Shown: one piece after another, positions 1-8,959 of the stretch
Layout: each line of letters opens with the position of its first letter
Numbering within the stretch: position 1 is the stretch's first letter
DNA from: Strigamia acuminata
Lineage: Eukaryota; Arthropoda; Chilopoda; Geophilomorpha; Linotaeniidae
Assembly: GCA_949358305.1 (NCBI GenBank)
Contig: OX442317.1
Span: 308,001-372,000 of the forward strand
DNA: 64,000 bases
Reading direction: 5' to 3'
Program-made: the position numbers and the translations under genes
Notes under the pieces: generated by a model
What the model was told of the DNA's origin: nothing
Seen by the model: the letters and a program-made list of their open reading frames with translations, nothing else
The model's database searches: none

Positions 1-25
1 TTTATTTTCCTCTATTTTCCAACAG

Positions 26-253
26 ACAATTCCCGAGACGATCGCGAGCAAGTTATCGCTGGCGGAAAACAATTTCGCGCACGTACCGCTCCATTTACAC
101 TTGCACGAGTTGCGATTCCGGCTCAAGGGCTCGGACGAGGTGGTGATTCGTGCGGAACCCAACGATTTTTTCCGCTGGACGTGTGAACGGCTCGGACTCA
201 ACGAACAACACTCGAATTTGCAGTTGGAAAACCAATTTAATGCGAAAATCTAA
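26..253 (+). CDS. C-terminal exon of an unrecognised protein (5' part outside the window)
   Basis: A pyrimidine-rich acceptor ending in CAG at 23-25 opens a 76-codon frame that closes with TAA at 251-253. The 75 residues are hydrophilic with alternating hydrophobics. They include a His/Leu stretch (VPLHLHLHELRFRLKG) and FFRWTCERLGL near the end, and read like the end of a folded domain rather than noise. I do not recognise the family. An AATAAA polyadenylation signal at 267-272 follows directly. The stop lies only 32 bp from the stop of the opposite-strand RSL24D1 gene, so the two 3' ends converge and probably overlap. Codon usage is GC-rich at third positions, like the other real exons here. 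The start of the gene lies beyond the left edge. Confidence 0.7.
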   Translation, partial: TIPETIASKLSLAENNFAHVPLHLHLHELRFRLKGSDEVVIRAEPNDFFRWTCERLGLNEQHSNLQLENQFNAKI

Positions 254-266
254 ATGTACACGCCGG

Positions 267-272
267 AATAAA
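267..272 (+). terminator. AATAAA polyadenylation signal of the first gene
   Basis: AATAAA lies 13 bp after the TAA stop of the left-edge gene. Cleavage 10-30 nt further on would fall inside the last coding exon of RSL24D1 on the other strand. Confidence 0.55.
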
Positions 273-285
273 TGTAATAAGAAAA

Positions 286-1218
286 TCATGCCGTCTCCAT
301 CGGTTGCAGCTCTTGTTGCGAAACAGGTTGCGCAATTGTCTTCTCTTCGACGCGCTCGGCTGGAGAAATAAAATGAAATACAAATGAAATAAAATGGTAT
401 GGAATGGACGTTTCGCATTTCGCACTCACCAGCTAGCGAATTGAGTAAAGCCAAATTGTTTTCTTTCAAGGATCGCGTGACCACGGCTGGAGAAATAAAA
501 GTGAAATAAAATGGTATGGAATGCACGTTTCGCATTTCGCACTCACCTGCTGGCGATTTGAGTAAACCCAAATTCTGTTCGTATTCTTTCCTATCCCTCT
601 CCTTCTCAACTTGTTTTTCTTTCAAGAATCGCGTGTCGTGGAAATCCATTTGGCGCCTTTCTTTGATCGATTCCACTTTTTTCATGGCTTCGACTGAAAT
701 TTTCCAAAATTTAACGATTAATTGACTACAAGTGAGTACATGCATGTGTATATAGAAAATATGAAATTACGCTCAGGGAGAAGATTAATCTACATAATAA
801 ATGCCATTCAGGAATTAAAACAGTTCATCATTGCATAATTTCATTTTCAATTAATTCCATTTCATTTTGGGCCTTATTCTTATTCTTACGTGTTTCTTGC
901 CACAGCTGTCTGCTGTATTTGATCGGCACGTTTCGCCTCTTCTCAAACTCGAAGCACGGATCGACGGCCAATTCCTTGCCGGCACCTTTCCGAAACGCTT
1001 TGGTCCAGCGAACCTTCCTGGGATTTCGTTTCTTCTTGAACGCGCGGTGACATTTCGACCGGCAAAACTTAAATATCTACAACAAAACACAACCATTCGT
1101 CAAATCGAGAATCGGAAATAAGAAAAGCAAACCTCACCTTGCAATCGTTGCGCACGAATTGAATCCCGTGTCCCGGGTAGACGGTAGAAGAACAGAAATA
1201 ACAACGTTCCAACCTCAT
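286..1218 (-). CDS. RSL24D1: RSL24D1/RLP24 ribosome biogenesis protein (L24e-like)
   Basis: Exons on the minus strand: 1138-1218, 890-1067, 547-693, 430-486 (duplicate exon) and 286-359; all junctions are GT-AG and in phase. The protein opens [18 protein letters not shown], the L24e zinc-binding signature, with its paired cysteines in exon 1 and FCRSKCH in exon 2. [17 protein letters not shown] follows, the family's strongly conserved basic core, and then a charged helix ([14 protein letters not shown]). Length is 159 aa without the duplicate exon and 178 aa with it; human RSL24D1 is 163 aa. In the family, RLP24 is a nucleolar/pre-60S assembly factor that holds the place of ribosomal protein L24 until cytoplasmic maturation. 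The start at 1218 gives the conserved N-terminus. The oddity is exon 4, described as a finding. The family assignment is firm; inclusion of exon 4 in mRNA is inference. Confidence 0.93.
360..641 (-). repeat. Tandem duplication of an intron plus exon end inside RSL24D1
   Basis: 360-486 and 487-641 are directly abutting diverged copies. Each holds an intron (about 60-70 bp, sharing GAAATAAAATGGTATGGAATG) and the end of a coding exon that ends before GTGAGTGCGAAATG. The first copy has a 10-bp insertion in its intron and lacks about 30 bp of the exon. Confidence 0.85.
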
Positions 1219-1582
1219 CTTCGCAGTTTACGAATCGTCTTTCACCACGCTGTACGATCCAAAGACGATTTGCGCCCTCCAGTGGCGAAAATATTGAATT
1301 ACGCGTGTGACGTAACCTCCGATGGGAGCGGCTCGCAAACTCGGCACAAAATGGACGACAACACAGTCGACGTGTGATTGGTTGGTTCGGTGTATTGGAG
1401 TCACGTATGGAAGTAAAAAAAAAAAAAAAAAAAAAAATCCTCACGAGTTATTTTTTGTTTACCTCGATGTTCAGGCAAGTGGTTGATCCAGTCGAGCAGT
1501 TTGTTTCTTTGATAGAACACACAAAATCGTTCGAAATGCGTTTGTTTCTCCGTCCGATCGATTGTCCCGTCAGCACATAATC
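1219..1582. promoter_or_regulatory. Shared promoter interval between RSL24D1 and the carboxypeptidase gene
   Basis: The two start codons (1218 minus, 1583 plus) face away from each other across 364 bp, so both promoters must lie here unless there are untranslated exons. A run of about 21 A lies at 1417-1437. I see no TATA box. Bidirectional use is inferred from the layout only. Confidence 0.45.
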
Positions 1583-4500
1583 ATGGATCATAACACGTAC
1601 GTAAACAAACAATTGAAACGATCGATACCAGCAAAATAAACAAAACACTAATCAAAATCAATTTAATCAATTAGATGTTTGGAACGGCTGCGAGTGTACT
1701 CACAAAAACCAACCGATCATGAAGAACAGATTAAAAACTTAACCGCTAAATTATTATCGAAAATCAAGTCAAATGGTAACAATAAATAAATAAATAAATA
1801 AACAAATAAATAAATAAATAAATAAATAAATAACAATGAATAGATTAACAATATTAAATGAAAATTTGCAGATTGCGTCAAAGAAAAGGTGACGAAACAA
1901 ACGATTTGTAACAATTTGGACGTTCTCACGGCAATATTACAAGTATTTTAATTTTATTTATCTTTCAAAATTGTTCACCACTGAATTCGTTTGAATTGAA
2001 TTCGTTTTTTACCGCAGTCGACCCAAAACATTTCCGTGATCGGGAACATTGCTTTGATTTTACATGACATGTTAGAAAATAAGACGAGTAAGCGAAAGAA
2101 ATAGATGAATTAAAAAGTAAAATGCAAATTATCGATTATCAGCTAGGAAAAAAAGTTTGACATCTCTTCAAGCGAATGGTTCGTCGAACGTGATCTTTCA
2201 ATTACTTCCTCTGCTTTCTCGCGACGCCTACTGCCCCGAGAACATTCTGCCTGCCATTTTCTCCACTTTACTCAAACTGGCCAGCAACGGTATACCGTAT
2301 ATAAAAATATATATATCGGTATTTTTATATAAAATATAATTGTGACTGATTGTCTGTTTTGTTGTGGTTTTAGATCCGCAGTTTGCAGTGAGCGTTCGGC
2401 ACGCGGGTGGCTTGACCAGCATCATGTCGATCATCAAATCGAACACGAGAAACTCGATGCTGCTGAGATATCTGATGCAAATTCTGAAATTATGCATGCG
2501 GAATTGTAGGTTATGTAACTGATTTATTCTCGTCTTGATGTGACAACATTTCTTTTGTGTTTTGTGCAGCCACCAATTGCGCTATTTTAGGTAAAGAGGG
2601 CTTAGTGTCAACTATGTTGACGGTGATTACGTTTACCGGCCGCAGAACCACCTTCATTCTACGTTTGGCGCTCGAAGTTACGGGGCAGCTGGCTAAAAAT
2701 AGTGCGGCCAATTATTCACTTATTTCCGGCTCTTAAATCAACATGCTTATTTTTACTTTTCCACTAAAAGAACATAACGTAACTCGAATTATACGTCACC
2801 ACGGAGTCACGAAATTTCTGCAAATCTTGGAAAACTGGAACAAATACGAGGGCGAAAACAAACTCAAGATATGCAAAGCCAACCTGGTGGTCATCGGTTT
2901 GCTCTCCGATTACCGTAACGAGTCGAAAGAAAAAAACAATTTACAAATATTTATACATTTACTAATTTACTCAATTTACTCAATTGACATGCGGCAGCGA
3001 GCGGAGTTCGGGCCATCAGCAACGCGAGCGGCATCACCTCACTCTACAAATTCTGCATGAACCTGCCGCAGTCGAGCGACTACGACAACCTCCTCATCCT
3101 GAGCAGCATCGTGCTGCAGAAATGTCTGCCACGCAAGTCGTTGCCTCTCATTTCGTGCGACGGGCCCTACAATTTCCACATCCCGTGCATCAAGCGCGCG
3201 CACTCGCTGCCCTCGACTGCTGTCCTCAATGGTCGGTTTACATTTTCATTTCCCATTCCCTTTCCACTCGAAATGACCTTGAGTTTTCTTCAGTTTCAGA
3301 TGATAATTTGGATCTGTTGGACACCGACTCGGATTCGAGCATCAGCCAGGAGGCGCGCACCAAGTCGCCGAAAAGAACAAAGTCCGAAGTATTACTGGCT
3401 TATTCAAAAGTGGCTGACTTGTGAGTTAGTTACTGTACGTTACTGTGTGTTTAGTGCACAAGTTTGGATGCTGAGGACATGGAGAGAAGCACGATCAGCG
3501 AACATGAATTGAAAACGTACAAAAGCTTTTTCAAGGAACTCGACGAGGACGACAGCGACAGCGACAGCGACAGCCACGTGCAAAAGGATGACGTTCTCGC
3601 CTTCGTTTTGATGCAGGAGAGCATCGGATCGAAAGGTGGCGCGATGTTTCTATTTCCATTCCATGTCGAGCTTTAATGTTTCGTTTTAGACGACAAATGG
3701 TGCGGCCACGGTCCGCACAAGTGGGTGAACCGGGAGGCGGTCTACAGGGAATTGTCGATCAAAACGCTGCACGTGGCGCAGTTCATCAAGCTGGCCTATC
3801 CGGACATGTGCAGCGGCGGAATCTACCAGGAACTGGAGCCTCTCTACGACAAAGATCCCGCGGTGTGTAGGTCGGTGAAAATGAAAACAAACTCGAGTAA
3901 ATCAGTAATCTATTCTTGTTTTTTCATTTCTTCTTTGTTTTTGCAGAGTGAAACTTCTCGAAAGTTTAAACCGAGCGTTCAATCCGCTTCAATTTGATAA
4001 CTTGATGGTTTTCGATTTGGACGATTGCGTTAACAAGTCTTTCGCCAAATGTGACGAAAGTCTGACGAACGACGACGAAGCCAGAATCGGTGTCGAAGAC
4101 CCCTCGGTTTCGCACTTAAAATTCGAGTCCCGCTTCGAGAGTGGAAACCTGCGCAAAGCCCTTCAAGTAATAATAAAGAAATTAATTAATTAATTAACCC
4201 CCGAACCATTGCATTGCATTGCATTGCATTATGTTCTATTCTATTCTATAGATCGGATCGAACGAATACGAGCTGTTGCTGTCGCCCGACATCAATTCGT
4301 GCACCCACATTCAGTGGTTCTATTTCGAGATGAGCAACATGAAGGCTCAGGTTCCCTACACGTTCCACATCAGCAACTGCGAGAAGCAAAACTCGCAGTT
4401 CAACTACGGAATGAAGCCGGTCATGTTTTCGGTCAGAGAGGCGATGCTGGGACGCCCCGGCTGGGTTCGGATCGGCACGGACATTTGCTACTATAAAAAC

Positions 4501-4933
4501 ATCTACTACCGAGAGCGGCCGCCGAGCGACGAGAGTCAGGAGAAATGCTACTACACCGCCAGTTTCACGCTCGCGTTTCCGCACGCCTACGACGTGTGTT
4601 ACCTCGCGTACCACTACCCGTACCCGCACACGCTGCTGCTGGTAAGTGGGCTCAGCTCACTTGTCAGTCAACTAAATTCGCTCGCCAACAACTCGTTCGT
4701 CTCGTTTCAGACGGACATTTACGTGTGGGAGAAAACGCGCGACGCCAGTCAAGTGTACTTCACGAGCGAACAACTCTGCACGAGTCTCGGAGGCAACTCG
4801 GTGCCCGTGCTCACCATAACGTCGAGCGGTCATACTGCCAGCACCGCCAACAAGCACTACATCTTCCTCACTGGTCGGGTGCATCCCGGAGAAAGTAACG
4901 CCAGCTGGGTGATGAAAGGTGACCAATGCAAAC

Positions 4934-4964
<31 letters not shown>

Positions 4965-6020
4965 CGTTTCTCACCAGGTTGCATCGATTTCCTCATCAGC
5001 AACAAACCGGCGGCGCAAAGTCTCCGCGAGATGTACATTTTCAAGGTGGTGCCGATGCTCAACCCGGACGGGGTCATCAACGGTTGCCACCGCTGCGACC
5101 TGACCGCAGAGGACATGAACCGGTGCTGGATGCAGCCCTCGGTCGCGTTGCAGCCGCCCATTTACCACACCAAAGCGCTGCTCTTCTATTTAGTCTCCAT
5201 TTCCAAACGTCCTTTGGTATAATATTAATTATTATTAATTATTATTAATTAATTAATTAATTCATTCATTCATTCAGGTGTATTGCGACTTCCACGGTCA
5301 CTCGAGGAAGAAGAACATTTTCCTGTACGGCTGCTGCAAAAGCCAGTCGTGGAGCGAATCGGACCGCGCCAAAAGTTTCGATTCGATTCCCGAGGTTGGA
5401 GGTCGGAGTAGTTTGGAGACATTGGCGTTGTTTCAACTTGTCGTTTTGCAGCTGCTGCCTCGCATCTTGCACCACATGGCGCCGGCGTTTTCGGTGGAAA
5501 GTTGCGTGTACAACGTGGAGAAGATCCGCGAAGCGACGGCGCGCGTGACTGTGTGGCGCCAAATGCAAGTGGGCGCCAGCTACACGATGGAGAGCAGCTA
5601 CTGCGGCTGCGATCAGGGATTGTACGAAGTAAGAGAACATTCGAATGGATTGTTTGATGTGCATTTATGCAGTAACGCAGTTATGAAAATTTGCTTGCTC
5701 GCGTCTCTCTCTTTCTCTCAGGGAATGCATTTAGGTATCAAGCAACAAGAAGAAATGGGTCAGCGCTTCTGCCACGCTCTCATTTACGTCAATCCCGATC
5801 GTACCGTTTCCCCGGGTTCCACTTTCACCCAACTGTTGCACGACGAGATAAGGTGAGATCTTTTTGCCCACCCAACCCGGTCGTCTCTCTCGCGAGTCTT
5901 ATCCGCGATCTTGATTTGCAACGCAGATTGCACGTTCGGCTCAGATGCGGCGGCGACCACAACGACCAACTCGCAAACCTATGTAACGTTTTTGTGCCCG
6001 TTAAATCAAAGCTGATTTGA
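1583..6020 (+). CDS. AGTPBP1: Cytosolic carboxypeptidase 1-like tubulin deglutamylase (CCP/Nna1, M14B)
   Basis: Twenty exons: 1583-1596, 1675-1775, 1872-1942, 2018-2087, 2143-2289, 2374-2505, 2570-2701, 2771-2914, 2998-3231, 3300-3420, 3463-3635, 3690-3870, 3947-4166, 4252-4641, 4711-4918, 4978-5216, 5278-5394, 5452-5628, 5722-5852, 5927-6020. Every junction is GT-AG and in phase, giving 1031 aa (human AGTPBP1 is 1226). Residues 1-330 are a helical armadillo-like N-terminal part. An acidic linker ([11 protein letters not shown]) follows, then the CCP N-domain, then the M14 catalytic domain. Zinc ligands are His768 and Glu771 (HPGES) and His865 (DFHGHS). [11 protein letters not shown] and DMNRCW supply substrate-binding Asn/Arg, and Glu945 (MESSYCG) is the catalytic acid/base. 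The family removes glutamates from tubulin tails in the cytosol. All key residues are present, so an active enzyme is expected. An AATAAA at 6044-6049 follows the stop. Confidence 0.94.
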
Positions 6021-6894
6021 ACGATTGATTATTCGCGACAGGAAATAAAAATTGCCCGTTTTTTTGTTGATGTGCGAATAAGTTGTTACTTTTTTTCATT
6101 TACTACAAATAAATCCTAGATAACTTGAAACACTGTTCAATTTAACAATGTACATTTTTCCAATTTAACACGCGAGAAAAGGAAAAGAAAAAGATATGTA
6201 AAAAGGGCAAAATTGATGAAACATTTTCTTGTTTCCGTCTAGTTGTTCAGTTCAGCGACATTACTCGATCTCGAGTCTAGACGTTCGGCGACCACATCGG
6301 CCAATCGCCCTTGACCGCGCTCACGCAGCCTCTTCTGTTGTGCGTGTAGTTTTTCTTCTTCAAAAACCAATTTTCGTGCTCGTTTCTCCCTCTTTTATTT
6401 TCCGGCGCCCGCCTGCGCTGCTTCTAGCGGTCGCGCGCTCCGCCCTATCCAACACCCAGTCCGATCGCACCGGCTGCGCCTCTGCCATCCTGTGCCTCCT
6501 CTTGCGTGCTCGTGCTCTTTTCGCCCATGAGATTTTAACGCGACCCCGGCTATATTATAGATAAATACACAAAGTAAAACATTTTTCATATGTTTAAGCA
6601 GACCTAAGCTTTCCCAAATTTCAAAATTTGGTTGGCTTCTAAAACTTTTTCCATTCGCGACCCTTTTCAACCATGAAATTTATTTTTGTTCAGTTTAAGA
6701 AGACTTGCCATAAGCAATGATCATTTATTTTCCCACTTTTTTATGTTTCAACAAGAAACTTGCGTTGTAAATGATCTTCTGTCTGATCGTTAAAGCTGCT
6801 ACTTTTGGGGGCCTAAAACGACGCAATTGCGGGCGGAAAGCGGATCAAAAACCGCCCTTTTTCGGAAGCATTGCAGAGTTATTGCAGGCTCATT
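6021..6894. other. Intergenic, with a GC-rich patch
   Basis: The carboxypeptidase 3' UTR starts this stretch. At about 6235-6560 base composition turns GC-rich, with cgcgctccgccc and gcgaccccggc, then returns to AT-rich. Open frames there show no family I know. It may be a fragment of a mobile element or an unannotated untranslated exon; I cannot tell. Confidence 0.35.
6044..6049 (+). terminator. AATAAA polyadenylation signal of the carboxypeptidase gene
   Basis: Canonical hexamer 24 bp after the stop codon. Confidence 0.6.
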
Positions 6895-8025
6895 TTTTGG
6901 GGACCCTTAGAGATTATCCTTGGAAATTTTTCTTAGAAATTTTCCTTGGGGGACCCTTGGAGATTTCCCTTGGGGGACCCGAAGAGATTTCCCTTGGGGG
7001 ACCCGAAGAGATTTCCCTTGGGGGACCCGAAGAGATTTTTCTTGGGGGATCCTTGGAGATTTCCATTGGGGAACCCTTTGGGATTTTCCTTGGGGGACCC
7101 TTGGAGATTTTTCTTGGGGATTTTCCTTGGAGGACCCTTGGGGAATTCGCCTTGGGGGGAGAGCCTTTGCAGATTTCTCTGAGGGAATCTTTGGGGGACC
7201 CTTGGAGATTTTCTTTGGGGGACCCGAAGAGATTTTCTTTGGGGGACCCGAAGAGATTTTTCTTGGGGGATCCTTGGAGATTTCTTTGAGGGGACCCTTG
7301 GAGATTTCCATTGGGGAACCCTTTGGAATTTCCCTTGGGGGACCCTTGGAGATTTTCCTTGGGGGAGCCTTGGGGAATTGCCTGGGTGGACCCTTGGGGA
7401 ATTCGCCTTGGGGAGAGAGCCTTTGGAGATTTCTCTTAGGGAATCTTTGTGGGACCCTTGGAGATTTTCTTTGGGGGACCCTTGGGGATTTCCCTTGGGG
7501 GATCCTTGGGGATTTCTCTTGGGGGATCCTTGGTGGACCCTTGGGGATTTCCCTTGGGGGATCCTTGGGGATTTCTCTTCGGGGATCCTTGAGGGACCCT
7601 TGGGGATTTTCCTTGGGAGACCCGAAGAGATTTTCCTTGGGGGACCCGAAGAGATTTTTCTTGGGGGAACCTTGGAGATTTCTTTGAGGGGACCTTTGGA
7701 GATTTCCATTGGGGAACCTTTTGGGATTTCCCTTGGGGGACCCTTGGAGATTTTTCTTGGGGGAGCCTTGGGGATTTTCCTTGGTGGACCCTTGGGGAAT
7801 TCGCCTTGGGGGGGAGAGCTTTTGGAGATTTCTCTTAGGGAATCTTTGGGGGACCCTTGGAGATTTTCTTTAGGGGACCCTTGGGGATTTCCCTTGGGGG
7901 ATCCTTGGGGATTTCTCTTGGGGGATCCTTGGTGGACCCTTGGGGATTTCTCTTGGGGGATCTTTGGTGGACCCTTGGGGATTTCTCTTGGGGGATCCTT
8001 GGAGATTTCTCTTGGAAAAGATGAA
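6895..8025. repeat. 24-bp minisatellite, about 47 diverged copies
   Basis: The unit is close to TTGGGGGACCCTTGGAGATT plus TCCC (24 bp), repeated head to tail for about 1.13 kb with substitutions and small indels. Variant units (CCCGAAGAGATTT; CCATTGGGGAACC; GGGAGAGAGCC) recur in the same order near 7151, 7408 and 7806, so there is a higher-order arrangement on top of the 24-bp unit. Because 24 is divisible by three and the unit lacks stop codons in several frames, long reading frames of an 8-residue repeat (such as GDPWRFPL or LGGPLEIF) appear on both strands. I treat these as by-products. Confidence 0.9.
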
Positions 8026-8959
8026 AATAACAATGAATAGCAGTGATTTAGGGACCCTCCAATATTTTTGGGACCTAGAATGCTTTGAAATGCAAGACAT
8101 TGATGAAACTGGCAGTGGGGCGCGCCTCCAAGTGCGAAAACTCAGCACGTGCGTGCTAGTTATTACATTAAATAAATATTCACTTTTGCCCTTTGATTTC
8201 AATGAAGGGATCTTTTAATTTGTGTAAAGAGAAATGTCAAGAGGTCGAGAAGTGATTAAATGCAATTACTTCATTCGAGAAAGAGAAAAATACTTGATCG
8301 TATTGGTTTTCATTTTCTTCTCTGCAGCTGCAAGATTCAAAATTTATGAGACACAATTTGCATTCACAAAGTTGTATTGAGAAAAATTTTCTGTGGTTGA
8401 GCATTTCTTTCAATTTCCATCTATTCTGGATTTTTATTTTTTTAATTTTTTTTTTTTTTTATTTTATTTTATTTTTTTTTTTTTTTTATGAGTATGGCAA
8501 AAAGAATGGGAATTTATCAAATGGTTTTTATGGCATTAAAATAGAAGCGCCTGAGAAGATGAGTCATTCATCTTCATTTCAAATGTGGATGGACATGTTC
8601 TTTCACAGTTTTTCCTCTGGGATCTCTTCATCAATCTCTCACCATTCCATCTTAGATTTTGTGTATAAGTGAATGACTTTGTTCGCCATTGCTTTCGCTT
8701 TCTGGCTTTTTTAAGTCGTTTAATTATTTGGTTTATTCAAAATGTTTTTTTTTATTTTTTCAAATTGGAAAAAGAAATCGTTTTCATTCTAATGATATGG
8801 ATTCTTTTTCTTTTTCTTTTTATTTCGTTTTTTTTTTTTTACCTCATTTAAAAAATAAATAAGTTCAACTGTAATGGATCAAAGACGCAGGTTGCTAGCG
8901 TTGTTAAATTTAGCTTTCAGTTTTTGACATTAGAGGGCGCCGCTCGTTGTGTTTGCAAA
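8026..8959. other. Intergenic region upstream of MPHOSPH10
   Basis: AT-rich with long T runs (8438-8488, 8829-8840) and no recognisable coding exon. Close to the start codon lies AGAGGGCGCCGCTCG (8932-8946). It shares the AGAGGGCGCYGCT core with the CTCF-like motifs near 29.4-29.7 kb. Confidence 0.4.

Noticed and set aside
95-745. 216-codon minus-strand open frame
   Set aside because: It reads through RSL24D1 exons 3-4 and their introns because those introns happen to be open; the spliced model fits the protein family.
6229-6670. Overlapping frames of about 90-110 codons in the GC-rich patch
   Set aside because: No family signature and no splice-consistent partner exons; composition alone explains open frames on both strands.
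6907-8040. Long frames on both strands (up to 366 codons) of an 8-residue repeat
   Set aside because: Produced by the 24-bp minisatellite; no start context, no non-repetitive domain.
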